A stretch of DNA of 64,000 bases from an uncultured Modestobacter sp. (GCF_947486615.1 NZ_CANKUD010000009.1:124001-188000), one strand, 5' to 3'. Positions 51,401 to 58,295 are shown, numbered from the stretch's first letter. Translations and numbers: made by a program. Notes: generated from the letters alone by a model not told the origin.

Positions 51401-51748
51401 CGCCGCGACGCACTCCTGGCGCTGTTGCCGGCCACGGCCACCGTCGACGGCGAGTTCGTCTGGCCGGCGTCGATCGACCCGGCGTCCTGGACCTGGTTCC
51501 GACGTCAGGCCACCAGCGCGGAGCGACCGCTGGACCAGGTCGCCCCGGCCGAGGTCGGCAACGCCATGGTGGCGCTGTGCCGGGCCGACGGCGGGCTGAC
51601 CCGGGACGAGCTGTTCCAGCGCACGCTGGACGTCTTCGGCCACCGCCGGCGCACCCCGGCCCTGCTGCCGCTGCTGGAGTCCGCGCTGGCGCAGGTCGCC
51701 CGGGCCGGCCGGCTCACCGAGCAGCCCGGCGGCCGGTTCACCGCCTGA
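45488..51748 (+). CDS. Giant DUF4011-type superfamily-1 helicase with REase-like and DUF3320-like domains
   Basis: 2086 residues. The N-terminal ~500 residues include the DUF4011-like region (EWQDALLGSGLRDRLLDH, VWELDGRTVRSPLVLLPVVL). The helicase core has Walker A EGPPGTGKSQTITNLL (~688), DEAS Walker B in FDLVVFDEASQLRVADAVG (~1304), and C-terminal motifs DAVQGEERDTVLLSLGAG and RLNVAITRARRQVIVFSS. It is followed by an MTES_1575-type nuclease-like segment (DVGLSDFRLDLTVAHP, VLLDGPAWARRTTVGDRDG). A ~250-residue repetitive acidic then Thr/Lys-rich linker (EAPAPEV repeats; TTSQAT/TPAKTT repeats) precedes a DUF3320-like C-terminus (AWTPRPAGDRKQLDQLAD to the end). Predicted cytosolic nucleic-acid remodelling enzyme; relatives are frequent in defence islands, but this gene stands alone. 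Confidence 0.85.
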   Translation: MGNVADAQWSSEGPARPSTSPVTVDLTVAPVLGQALAHSGVPVVSRLTLTGTGTTVRGATLRVGVQDGGGPVGAAVERLVDLDAGRTTVLDVDLALDPAAMQQVAEDHDGWVQVELETAGRVLLAHRVPVRLLADARWQAAPLPLALELLAAHVQPQHPAVTALVAEAAALLEEGTESGSMAGYTDGAERVDEIVEALTWAVRRREIRYSEPSAGWAETGHRVRTPGEVLDGRAGTSLDTVLTLAAACEHVGIRPLVWVVQGHAFLGYWRAERSAEAAVTTDVSALVELVDRGELRLVETTLLTDRGDTSADLHGPARSRWLTGDLDRVVGVTDVHRARRDGVRPLPTPGQDDDAAVPAPRTGAADSPAPSAAEDAARVPARVREWQDALLGSGLRDRLLDHPWHAGLPLAVPYDALPLLEDLLSSGKTLTLLPGDRPAGEQRERSLTAARELPTAELTELLTERRSVRLDLPPSDHLPRLRALAHRARSIVEQTGANDLHLALGSLVWELDGRTVRSPLVLLPVVLVPDARSGSWRLALDESGSSTPNDCLLAELHRRHDLTVPGLAASGTDGAAIDLPAALQAVRDALAAAELPYRVEATADLAVLPVAGYRLWADLDEHWSDLAANPLVAHLVEGRDERFTDPVEDIAGPVDLDALAARCPLPADAHQLRAVADALAGRTFVLEGPPGTGKSQTITNLLARAVAEGKRVLFVAGNRTALDVVARRLDAVGLGPFVLDLHDKGSRPAVVRAQVRTALEHTVADDPQGMAADVERLRSATRDLEQYAERLHAPNAAGLSSYSARTAVLATDGAVPALPVTTGFAARATPSTVLEVSRALALLPDIAGLARPAAGHAWAFLDTIDIDITAVQQAAVAVDAAVRDLPGEGGLAAVVRAARTAEDLDAIVHLLTGPAIGLDVLDQVRTPRWAAATDDLTAAVAELAGTEQPGLDVATPAALALPLGDLFVQAQEAAAAGWMGRRGKLAAVRDQLAPALRPGVSVKTSDVPELTAALYRLQTAVQSLAGRAAAVPGLLVPAGWNPFTDAGRTVLDAEVRWLRRAAASVDGTTGFAGAVRRFLAGGPVSDPSSARTVARLRDALNVLLAACSSDTALLAAWSGDDGLVLRWTMTRPERGVEYVHPMSLRRWVSLLDTLEPLRLAGLTEARAALRDGLLPADDAVRAFDRGLAEASLEERRTATGLDAFDAGQHERTVARFGAASRAVRSHLVDALPAGALAGRRLDAEQVGALRRELSEQRHGVGVRGLLSTHGELITAVMPCVLACPDSVARLLPTAPGLFDLVVFDEASQLRVADAVGALGRAWSAVVVGDGRQLPPTPVGAPSVDEIAPDADEESLLAACLQARVPRQRLTWHYRSQDETLIAFSNGRYYDGRLSSFPAPGPAVPAGRGISLVQVEGTFVRSGPEQQTNPTEARAVVTEVLRRFAEVAPAVPSLGVVTVSAPQRALIEELLRDGGDERVAEALDRTDGEGLFVKDVDAVQGEERDTVLLSLGAGPDATGRLSLDLGPLGRAGGERRLNVAITRARRQVIVFSSFDPAQLRSEDTTSTGLQHLRAYLDLATLGTDALPRPAAAALDRHRDEVAAGLSGRGLVVRTDVGLSDFRLDLTVAHPQAPDSPVLAVLLDGPAWARRTTVGDRDGLPVEVLGELMHWPAVERVWLPTWLADREAVLSSLSAAVEAAAPPVVEPEPEPDPEPEYDGPLAEVIQLRPTPAAQPVEPEIEAPAPEVEAPAPEVEAPAPEVEAPGAEVEASETGSVEVEAPATGTEPTGGSAEPSPADLAPIQSATTDPATQPPAVVDGSAESSPAGPAAVDVPATEAAQLRRATLPATATRAGQATTSQATTSQATPAKTTMSQATPAKTTPPKTTPPRKTTASRAAAVGTSAPLDEEQPFIAWTPRPAGDRKQLDQLADPAVAKVVRRVLTAGLKAEGPVHRDRLTRLAAAAFGLSRVTEARRDALLALLPATATVDGEFVWPASIDPASWTWFRRQATSAERPLDQVAPAEVGNAMVALCRADGGLTRDELFQRTLDVFGHRRRTPALLPLLESALAQVARAGRLTEQPGGRFTA
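50701..50795. repeat. 21-bp coding repeat in the helicase linker
   Basis: About four tandem copies of a unit containing GAGGCACCCGCGCCC and GAGGTC, encoding EAPAPEV. Confidence 0.8.
51050..51150. repeat. Thr/Ala/Lys-rich coding repeats in the helicase linker
   Basis: Short repeats based on ACCACGTCCCAGGCC and ACCCCGGCGAAGACC/ACCCCGCCGAAGACG encode TTSQA, TPAKT and TPPKT units. Confidence 0.75.
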
Positions 51749-51760
51749 CCGCAGGCGACC

Positions 51761-52399
51761 TCAGCCGTCGAGCGGGTTGGCCCGGACCCGCTCGGCGAAC
51801 CCGCCGGCGACGAATCGGCCGGCGAGCGACGCGGGCTTGCGCCGGGCCTGCTCGGTGAAGCAGCCGAGGAACTCCTCGGCCAGGCCCTGCCGCGGGTACC
51901 GGGCGAGCACCTCGGTGCGGAAGGCGGCCGGCCAGTCGTCGGGGCGGCGACCGGAGACGTCCAGCCCGGTCGCCAGCTCCAGCAGGTGCCCCTCGGGGTC
52001 GGTCGCGACGTCCACCTGCTCGGCCATGTGCGCCACGATCACCCCGGCCACCCGGTCGCGGCGCTCGGCGTCCCAGCCGGCCCCGGCAGCGAACACCCAG
52101 GCCACCGCGCCGCCGGCCTCCTCGAACGGCACCGTCGCGCTGTCGAACACCGGCACCAGCCCGATGTCGTGCAGCATCGCCGCCACGTACAGCAGCTCGG
52201 CGTCGAACGCGATGCCGCGCGCCCGCCCGTACTGCGCCGCCCACAGGTACGAGCGGCAGGAGTGCGCCAGCAGCGCCGGGGAGCAGAACCGGGCGGCCAC
52301 CTCCCGCGCGAGGGCTGCCGCGGGCGAGTCCGGCACGAGGGCGTCGAGGTCGACACGGAGGTCAGGGGTCACGGACGGCAGTCTGACCACCGCCGGCAT
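51761..52399 (-). CDS. HD-domain phosphohydrolase-like protein
   Basis: 212 residues. The HD metal motif is at LLAHSCRSYLWAA (His) and LYVAAMLHDIGLVP (His-Asp), followed by VIVAHMAEQVD, which gives the third His. The layout resembles cyanamide hydratase/HD-superfamily phosphohydrolases. Substrate unknown. It converges with the giant helicase gene (12 bases between stops). Confidence 0.85.
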   Translation of the reverse strand: MPAVVRLPSVTPDLRVDLDALVPDSPAAALAREVAARFCSPALLAHSCRSYLWAAQYGRARGIAFDAELLYVAAMLHDIGLVPVFDSATVPFEEAGGAVAWVFAAGAGWDAERRDRVAGVIVAHMAEQVDVATDPEGHLLELATGLDVSGRRPDDWPAAFRTEVLARYPRQGLAEEFLGCFTEQARRKPASLAGRFVAGGFAERVRANPLDG

Positions 52400-52459
52400 C
52401 CCCGGTCCCCCGCGCGACCGATCTGGCAGGAAACCGGCGACAGCAGGCCGGTCCGCCGC

Positions 52460-53344
52460 TCAGCCGGCCGGCGTCCAGCCGGTGTCGACCAGCCAGCCGT
52501 CCAGGTCGTGAACGCCGGGCACCAGCGCGCGCGTGCCCGCCAGGTCGCCCTGGTAGGCCGGCCGCTGGGTGAACCAGGTGAACATGGCGGTCATGTCCTC
52601 GTCGCCGCCGAGCACGGCCAGCGGCAGCGCCTCGTAGCGCGCGGGCAGCCCGGCCGCGGCGCCGAACACCTGGGCGACCTGGTCGCCGGTCAGCTCGTCA
52701 CCGGCCAGCTCGATCGCACCGCCAGGCACCCGGCTCGGGTCCAGCAGGGTCGCGGCGGCAGCGGCGCCGATGTCGGCGACGGCCACCATCTGCACCGGCA
52801 CGTCACCGGGCAGCGGCAGCCGGACGACGAGCGTGCCGTCCTCGACCGACGGTCCCTGCCCGGTCAGGTTCTCCATGAAGAACACCGGCCGCAGGAAGGT
52901 CGCCGGCAGTCCCAGGGCCTCGATGTGCTCCTCGACCCGGCGCTTGCTCTCGAAGTGCGGGACGCCGGTGTGCCGCTCGGCGCCGCCGACCGAGCTGTAG
53001 ACCAGGTGGCCGGCGCCGGCGGCGGCCACCGCGTCGGCCAGGGCACGCCCGTCCTCCACCTCGCCGTCCACGCCGCGCTCGTCGGCGAAGGTCGTCATCG
53101 CGAAGACCCGGTCGGCGCCGCGCAACGCCGCGCGCAGCGACTCCGGGTCGCGCAGGTCAGCGCGGGCCAGCTCGACGCCGCGCGCGGCCAGTGCCTGCGC
53201 GGCTGCCGCATCGGGGTCGCGCACCAGGGCGCGGACCTGCGCGCCGGCGTCCAGCAGGGCCCGGGCGGTCGCCCCACCCTGCTGGCCGGTGGCGCCGACG
53301 ACGGCGACCAGAGGGCTGTCGCTGCTGTGCGGGGTGCTGCTCAT
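52460..53344 (-). CDS. NmrA-like NAD(P)-binding protein
   Basis: 294 residues, atypical SDR of the NmrA type. The Rossmann motif VAVVGATGQQGGATARALL is at the N-terminus, then ALVRDPDAAAAQALAARG, VYSSVGGAERHTGVPHFESKRRVEEH (in parts) and LRPVFFMENL. NmrA-like proteins sense the NAD(P) redox state or act as reductases; no catalytic Tyr-Lys pair is clear. GAGGGAG precedes ATG 53344. It is transcribed divergently from a MarR regulator, which probably controls it. Confidence 0.88.
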   Translation of the reverse strand: MSSTPHSSDSPLVAVVGATGQQGGATARALLDAGAQVRALVRDPDAAAAQALAARGVELARADLRDPESLRAALRGADRVFAMTTFADERGVDGEVEDGRALADAVAAAGAGHLVYSSVGGAERHTGVPHFESKRRVEEHIEALGLPATFLRPVFFMENLTGQGPSVEDGTLVVRLPLPGDVPVQMVAVADIGAAAAATLLDPSRVPGGAIELAGDELTGDQVAQVFGAAAGLPARYEALPLAVLGGDEDMTAMFTWFTQRPAYQGDLAGTRALVPGVHDLDGWLVDTGWTPAG

Positions 53345-53386
53345 GCTGTACTCCCTCGGACCGGGGACCGCCTGATGCGATTCCTG

Positions 53387-53410
53387 TAGCCGACGAACCA
53401 TTAGCCGACT
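53387..53410. promoter_or_regulatory. TAGCCGAC direct repeats in the NmrA-MarR intergenic region
   Basis: TAGCCGAC occurs at 53387-53394 and 53403-53410, 16 bases apart, in the 91-base divergent promoter region. An AT-rich stretch (ACGATATTCC) follows. Candidate operator for the MarR regulator. Confidence 0.45.
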
Positions 53411-53435
53411 CACGATATTCCGAGGAGTGCGATCG

Positions 53436-53894
53436 ATGGCCGACCCGGTCGAGAGCGTCGGCCCGATCAGTGCGCTGATCCCCGCCGTGGCCCGGGCGCA
53501 CCGCACGCTGGCCGGCTCGCTGCTGCGCGAGGTGGGGCTCTACCCCGGGCAGGAACTGCTGCTCATGCTGTTGTGGGCCCAGGAGCCACGCTCCCCCGGC
53601 GAACTGGCCCGCGAGCTGCAGGTCGAGCCGCCGACCGCGGTCAAGGCGGTGGCCAGGCTGGAAGACGCCGGATTCGTCCGGCGCGAGCGCTCGACCGAGG
53701 ACCGCCGGGTGGTGCTGGTGTCGCTGACCCCGCAGGGGCGGGCACTGCGAGACCGGGTGGAGCAGATCTGGGCCGAACTCGAACGGCGCACGGTCGGGGA
53801 CCTCAGCGCGCACGACCGCGAACGACTCACCGAGCTGCTCGCGGCCGTGCGCCGCAACGTCGGCGAGGTCGGCCCCGACCCGTTCGGGATCTGA
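53436..53894 (+). CDS. MarR-family transcriptional regulator
   Basis: 152 residues from ATG 53436 (GAGGAG 7 bases upstream). The winged helix-turn-helix is SPGELARELQVEPPTAVKAVARLEDAGFV (two blocks) with the wing RRERSTEDRRVVLVSLTPQG; dimerisation helices flank it. A typical dimeric repressor of stress or detoxification genes. The divergent NmrA gene and a pair of direct repeats between them suggest autoregulation of the pair. Confidence 0.93.
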   Translation: MADPVESVGPISALIPAVARAHRTLAGSLLREVGLYPGQELLLMLLWAQEPRSPGELARELQVEPPTAVKAVARLEDAGFVRRERSTEDRRVVLVSLTPQGRALRDRVEQIWAELERRTVGDLSAHDRERLTELLAAVRRNVGEVGPDPFGI

Positions 53895-53914
53895 CCAGCC
53901 CGGGGCCCTGACCA

Positions 53915-53939
53915 GCCCGGCGGCGCAACGCCGCCGGGC
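53915..53939. terminator. Bidirectional terminator hairpin
   Basis: 11-bp arms GCCCGGCGGCG / CGCCGCCGGGC with a CAA loop between the MarR stop (53894) and the next gene's stop (53946). Confidence 0.85.
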
Positions 53940-53945
53940 GTCGGG

Positions 53946-54101
53946 TCAGGCCTGGCCGCGCCCGGTGGTGCTGCCGCCACTGCTCTTGCCGCGCATCGAG
54001 GAGATCGCGCTCTTGATCTTGCGCTGGTTCTCCGGCTTCTGCGCCGCCGAGATCGCCTTCTTGGCCGCAGCACCCTTGGTGAGCTTGCTCATCAGTCCCA
54101 T
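53946..54101 (-). CDS. Small basic protein
   Basis: 51 residues: GLMSKLTKGAAAKKAISAAQ, then PENQRKIKSAISSMRGKSSGG. It is strongly basic and Lys/Ser-rich and probably helical. GAGAAGGAG lies 6-8 bases before ATG 54101. Small Lys-rich proteins may bind nucleic acid; no family is recognised. The following 94 bases (54102-54195) show only a CGTACGTACCG dyad. Confidence 0.6.
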   Translation of the reverse strand: MGLMSKLTKGAAAKKAISAAQKPENQRKIKSAISSMRGKSSGGSTTGRGQA

Positions 54102-54195
54102 GTCGATCTCCTTCTCTCCGTGCGGACGTGCCGTACGTACCGTCCTCGTGGGTGCCCGCCCGTGGCCGGACTCAACCGGAATCGGGGCATCTCGA

Positions 54196-54816
54196 TCAGG
54201 TCTCGGTGTCCGCCGGTTCCTCGTCGCCGAGCCCGCTGTCCCGGGCGAGCAGGTAGGTCGCGCCACCCAGCAGCAGGCCGGCGACCACGGACAGGACGAC
54301 GACCACCGGGGTGCTGACCGGGCCGACCGCCCAGGTCAGCAGCGACCGGGACCGCGACGTCGGGTCGGCCAGCACCACCCCGACGAAGACGGCGGCCAGC
54401 AGCCCGGCCGCGACGGCGAACACGCTGGAGGCCCGGCCGGTCCAGCCGAGCCGGTCCCGCAGCTCCCGGGCCGCCCGCACGATCCGGCCGGCGCGGAGCA
54501 CCCGCAGCGCCCCCACCGCCCGGACCAGCCGGAGCACCTGCACCGGCCCGACGGCCAGGACGACGGCGACGGCCACCGCGAGGGTGAGCAGCAGCAGCCC
54601 GACGTGCCCGCGGATCCAGGCCCGCTTGTGCTCGGCGACCGCGAACAGCACGACCGCCTCGCCGACCAGCACGGCGCCGCTGAGCAGGTCCACCCAGCGC
54701 CCGGCGGTGCCCAGCGGGCCGCCGACGAAGGCCAGGAACATCGCCGGCACCGACGCCAGGGCCGCGACGAGCACCGGCAGCGCCAGCCGGCGCTGCCAGC
54801 GCTCCTCGCGGCTCAC
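54196..54816 (-). CDS. Voltage-sensor-like membrane protein without a pore filter
   Basis: 206 residues, GTG start, about six hydrophobic segments. After three helices comes an S4-like segment, VLRLVRAVGALRVLRAGRIV, with Arg at every third position, which is the signature of voltage-sensor domains. Two further helices follow (SSVFAVAAGLLAAVFVGVVL and VVVVLSVVAGLLLGGATYLL), but the potassium selectivity filter (TVGYG-like) between them is missing. It may be a voltage sensor, a proton channel, or an auxiliary channel subunit. Confidence 0.7.
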   Translation of the reverse strand: MSREERWQRRLALPVLVAALASVPAMFLAFVGGPLGTAGRWVDLLSGAVLVGEAVVLFAVAEHKRAWIRGHVGLLLLTLAVAVAVVLAVGPVQVLRLVRAVGALRVLRAGRIVRAARELRDRLGWTGRASSVFAVAAGLLAAVFVGVVLADPTSRSRSLLTWAVGPVSTPVVVVLSVVAGLLLGGATYLLARDSGLGDEEPADTET

Positions 54817-54848
54817 CCCAGCGGGTCGGTGGTCCGGCGCAGTGGTGC

Positions 54849-55817
54849 TCAGGACGACGGCGTCAGCGACCGCACCCGCTCGATCAGCTCGCTCTTGCAG
54901 ACCGCCATGAAGCCGTCCGGGTCGGGGCCGGCGTTCTGCAGCACGATGTGGTCGAAGCCGGCGTCCACGTAGGGCTGGGCCTGCTGCACGTGCCGGTCGA
55001 GGTCCGGGCCGCAGGAGAACTGGCCCTTGATGTCCTCGGCGGTCACCGTGCTGCTGGCGGCGTCGAAGTTGACCGGGTTGGGCAGCTCGCTCATCACCTT
55101 CCAGCCCGACAGCGCCCAGCGGCTGGTCTTCAGCGCCTCCTGCGCGGCGGCGTCCTCGTCGGTCGCCCAGGCCATCGGCACCTCGGCGTACTTCGGCCCG
55201 CTCCCGCCGTGCTCGGCGTAGGCCTGCACCAGGTCGGGCTTCGGCTCGGTGGCGAACAGGCCGCTGCCGTACTCGGCGGCGAGCTTGGAGGCCCCGGGCC
55301 CACCGCTGGCCACCGCGATCACCGGCAGCTGGTCGGGCAGGTCGAAGACCCGGGCGTCCTCGAGGGTGAGGTACTTCCCCTCGTAGGACTGGTAGCCGCC
55401 CTGCCAGAGCAGGTTGATGATCTGCAGCGCCTCGCGGAGCATGTGGTGCCGGATCCGCACGGCCGGCCAGCCGCCGCCGACGACGTGCTCGTTGAGCCGC
55501 TCACCGGCGCCGATGCCCAGGGTGAACCGGTTGCCGGAGAGGATCTGCACGGTCGCCGCGGCCTGGGCGATGATCGCCGGGTGGTACCGCACGGTCGGGC
55601 AGGTGACGCCGGTGGCCAGGCCGATCCGCTCGGTCTTCGCGGCCATCGTGCCCAGCATCGACCAGGTGAACCCGCTGTGCCCCTGCTCCTCCAGCCACGG
55701 GTGGTAGTGGTCGCTGAGCTCGACGAAGTCGAAGCCCGCCTCCTCGGCCGCCACCGTCTGCTCGACGATCTGCATGGGCGTGAAGGCCTCGGTGGCGAGC
55801 TTGTAACCGACCTGCAT
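54849..55817 (-). CDS. F420-dependent LLM-class oxidoreductase (TIGR03557-like)
   Basis: 322 residues, luciferase-like TIM barrel that uses coenzyme F420. Characteristic blocks are VGYKLATEAFTPMQIVEQTV, FVELSDHYHPWLEEQGHSGF, GLATGVTCPTVRYHPAIIAQA and RFTLGIGAGERLNEHVVG. The sequence is close to F420-dependent glucose-6-phosphate dehydrogenase-like/TIGR03557 proteins. Substrate not assigned. Confidence 0.9.
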   Translation of the reverse strand: MQVGYKLATEAFTPMQIVEQTVAAEEAGFDFVELSDHYHPWLEEQGHSGFTWSMLGTMAAKTERIGLATGVTCPTVRYHPAIIAQAAATVQILSGNRFTLGIGAGERLNEHVVGGGWPAVRIRHHMLREALQIINLLWQGGYQSYEGKYLTLEDARVFDLPDQLPVIAVASGGPGASKLAAEYGSGLFATEPKPDLVQAYAEHGGSGPKYAEVPMAWATDEDAAAQEALKTSRWALSGWKVMSELPNPVNFDAASSTVTAEDIKGQFSCGPDLDRHVQQAQPYVDAGFDHIVLQNAGPDPDGFMAVCKSELIERVRSLTPSS

Positions 55818-55925
55818 GGGGTGTCCCTCCGTCGTCCTGCGCGATGTCGGAGTGCCCGTGCCCGAGCAGACGGGACAGGAAACCGGGAGCTGGGCGCGGC
55901 GGCCCGTGCTGGCTAGGGTCCGGCC

Positions 55926-56825
55926 ATGACGACGAGGTCACTCACCACCCTGTTCACCGGCGGCGCCTTCTTCGAGGGCCCGCGCTGGCACGACGGCACC
56001 TGGTGGGTGTCGGACTTCTACCGGCACACGATCAGCCGGATCGGCACCGACGGCGCGGAGCAGGTGGTGGCCGAGGTGGCCGGGCAACCCTCGGGGCTGG
56101 GCTGGCTGCCCGACGGCACGCTGGTCGCGGTGTCGATGAAGGACCACCGGCTGCTGCGGGTCGCCGACGGCGAGACCTCCGAGCTGGCCGACCTCACCGA
56201 GCGCTGCGGCGGCCACCTCAACGACCTCGTGGTCGACGAGGCCGGCCGGGTCTACACCGGCGACTTCGGCTTCGACCTGATGGGCGGCGGGGCGGCGGGC
56301 ACCGCGTCGCTCAAGCGGGTCGACCCCGACGGCACGGTCACCGTGGTCGCCGAGGGGCTGCAGTTCCCCAACGGCATGGTGATCACCCCGGACGGCGGGA
56401 CGCTGCTGGTCGACGAGACGCTGGGCAACCGGGTCACCGCCTTCGACCTGGCTCCGGACGGCTCGCTCACCGGCCGGCGGGTGTTCGCCCAGCTCGGCCC
56501 GGAGGTCACCGGGGCCACCACCGAGGAGGTGCTCGGCCAGTTGGTGGTCGCCCCCGACGGCTGCACGCTGGACACCGAGGGCCACCTCTGGATCGCCGAT
56601 GCCGTCGGCGGCCGGGCGGCGCGGCTGTCCCCCGGCGGCGAGGTGGTCGACGAGGTGCGCGCCCCCGAGGGGCTGGGCGTGTTCGCCTGCGCCCTCGGCG
56701 GGGACGACGGCCGCACGCTGCTGCTGTGCAGCGCGCCGGACTTCTACGAGCACAACCGTGCGCCGGCCCGCGAGGCGGTCCTGCTCACCACCACCGTCGA
56801 CGTCCCGCACGCCGGCCGTCCCTGA
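55926..56825 (+). CDS. SMP-30/gluconolactonase-family protein
   Basis: 299 residues, six-bladed beta-propeller family. The pattern FFEGPRWHDGTWWVSDFY at the start, LNDLVVDEAGRVYTGDFGF centrally, QFPNGMVITPDGGTLLVDET and GHLWIADAVG near the end carry the metal ligands (Glu, Asn, Asp) of SMP-30 lactonases. It likely hydrolyses a sugar lactone; the substrate is not known. Confidence 0.9.
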   Translation: MTTRSLTTLFTGGAFFEGPRWHDGTWWVSDFYRHTISRIGTDGAEQVVAEVAGQPSGLGWLPDGTLVAVSMKDHRLLRVADGETSELADLTERCGGHLNDLVVDEAGRVYTGDFGFDLMGGGAAGTASLKRVDPDGTVTVVAEGLQFPNGMVITPDGGTLLVDETLGNRVTAFDLAPDGSLTGRRVFAQLGPEVTGATTEEVLGQLVVAPDGCTLDTEGHLWIADAVGGRAARLSPGGEVVDEVRAPEGLGVFACALGGDDGRTLLLCSAPDFYEHNRAPAREAVLLTTTVDVPHAGRP

Positions 56826-56832
56826 CTCCTGG

Positions 56833-56862
56833 GGAGCGCCCCACACCGGATCGGGGCGCTCC
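56833..56862. terminator. Bidirectional terminator hairpin
   Basis: 10-bp arms GGAGCGCCCC / GGGGCGCTCC with a 10-base loop between converging genes. Confidence 0.8.
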
Positions 56863-57336
56863 TCAGGCGGGGTCGAGCCGGGCCAGCAGCCGGTCCAGGA
56901 ACGGCACCTGACCCCTGACCAGCTTCAGCCGGGCCGCCTCGACGGTGGCCCAGGCCGCCCGGTCGATCTCCGGGAACTGCTGCACCCGGCCCGACCGCGG
57001 CGGCCACTCCAGGTCGAAGGTGTTGCTGATGCACGCGGTGGCGTCCAGATCGCCCTCGGCGGCGAAGACGGTGAGCAGCTTGCCGCTGGTCACCCGCAGC
57101 TCGCCGAGGTCGACGAACTCCTCCGCGGGCACCGGCGAGCCCAGCTCCTCGGCGAACTCCCGCCGGGCGACGTCCAGCGGCTCCTCCCCCGGCTCGTGCT
57201 CGCCCTTGGGCACCGACCAGGCCCCGGCGTCCCTGCGCGCCCAGAACGGCCCGCCCATGTGCCCGAGCAGCACCTCGACGCCGCCGTCCACGGCCCGGCG
57301 GTACAGCAGCACACCGGCACTCCTCCGCACGGGCAC
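56863..57336 (-). CDS. NUDIX hydrolase
   Basis: 157 residues. The NUDIX box is complete: GEHEPGEEPLDVARREFAEELG (read in two halves; G-x5-E-x7-REFAEELG). The N-terminal RRSAGVLLYRR and WSVPKG fit the family that hydrolyses nucleotide-diphosphate compounds. Specificity unknown. Confidence 0.92.
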   Translation of the reverse strand: MPVRRSAGVLLYRRAVDGGVEVLLGHMGGPFWARRDAGAWSVPKGEHEPGEEPLDVARREFAEELGSPVPAEEFVDLGELRVTSGKLLTVFAAEGDLDATACISNTFDLEWPPRSGRVQQFPEIDRAAWATVEAARLKLVRGQVPFLDRLLARLDPA

Positions 57337-57441
57337 GACGCGCAGCGTGCCACGCCGACGACCGGGGTAATCCGGGTGCGGTCACCCCGGCGACCGCGTT
57401 GACTGCACCGGCCGCGCGGCACCACCCACCCCACCCCCGTG

Positions 57442-57465
57442 CGGCCATGTCGGCCAACATGGCCG
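57442..57465. repeat. 24-bp palindromic element upstream of rtcB
   Basis: Same element as in cydDC and eutC with one mismatch. Outer arms are CGGCCATG/CATGGCCG. It lies 31-54 bases upstream of the rtcB start, outside annotated coding sequence. Confidence 0.8.
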
Positions 57466-57495
57466 CCCCAGGGGACGACGAGACGAGAAAGGACC

Positions 57496-58293
57496 ATGGA
57501 GACGATCAACGGACGCCTGCTGAGCTGGGCGTCCATCCTGGAGCCCAGCACCCGCGAGCAGGCCGAGCGCACCGCGGCGATGCCCTTCATCCACCCGCAC
57601 CTGGCGCTGATGCCCGACGCGCACCTCGGCAAGGGCGCGACCGTCGGCTCGGTGATCCCCACCGAGGGCGCGATCATCCCGGCCGCGGTCGGGGTCGACA
57701 TCGGCTGCGGGATGACGGCGGTGCGCACCCAGTTCGCCGCCACCGACCTCACCGGAACGGACCTGAGCGTGCTGCACGGGCAGATCTCCCGGGCGGTACC
57801 GCTGTCGGCCGGCCGGTACAACAAGAAGCTGCGGCCCAGCGCCGAGGCGCGGGTCGCCGAGCTGCGCGGGCTGGCCGGCGTCGAGCAGGCCGACGGCGCC
57901 GCGGGCAACTGGCCGCTGCAGCTGGGCTCGCTCGGCTCGGGCAACCACTTCATCGAGGTCTCGCTGGACGAGCAGGACCGGGTGTGGCTGTTCCTGCACT
58001 CCGGCTCCCGCGGCGTGGGCAACAAGCTCGCCTCGGTGCACATCCGCCGGGCGCAGGAGTGGTGCCGCGCCCAGGGCATCGAGCTGGCCGACCGGGACCT
58101 CGCGTACCTGCAGGAGGGGACGCCGGAGTTCGACGCCTACATCGAGGCGCTGCGCTGGGCGCAGCGGTTCGCCTGGCTGAACCGCGAGGAGATGATGGAC
58201 CGCGTCGCCGAGCAGGTCGGGACGTTCCTGAGTGGGCATGGCCTGACCGACGACGTCCAGCGGCTGGAGACGGTGCAGTGCCACCACAACTAG
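57496..58293 (+). pseudogene. rtcB: rtcB RNA ligase gene truncated by an insertion
   Basis: 265 residues, against about 390-480 in intact RtcB proteins. Metal-binding motifs are present: MPDAHLGKG (Asp41, His43), GVDIGCG (Cys71), GSGNHF (~150), HSGSRGVGN (~171). The reading frame ends immediately after the conserved CHHN motif with TAG. The missing part would contain the remaining metal ligand and the histidine that forms the covalent GMP intermediate, so ligase activity should be lost. RtcB seals tRNA and RNA ends using GTP and Mn2+. The break coincides with the start of mobile-type genes, so this is an insertion target. ATG 57496 follows AAAGGA. Confidence 0.85.
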
Positions 58294-58295
58294 AC
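58286..58295. repeat. Possible attachment-site core at the rtcB junction (attL candidate)
   Basis: ACAACTAGAC at the rtcB break recurs at 60938-60947. Both copies lie in the same orientation, 2652 bases apart. Confidence 0.45.

Noticed and set aside
47570-51643. Long antisense open frame opposite the giant helicase gene
   Set aside because: Gly/Arg/Leu-rich low-complexity translation without motifs; a composition artefact of the opposite strand.
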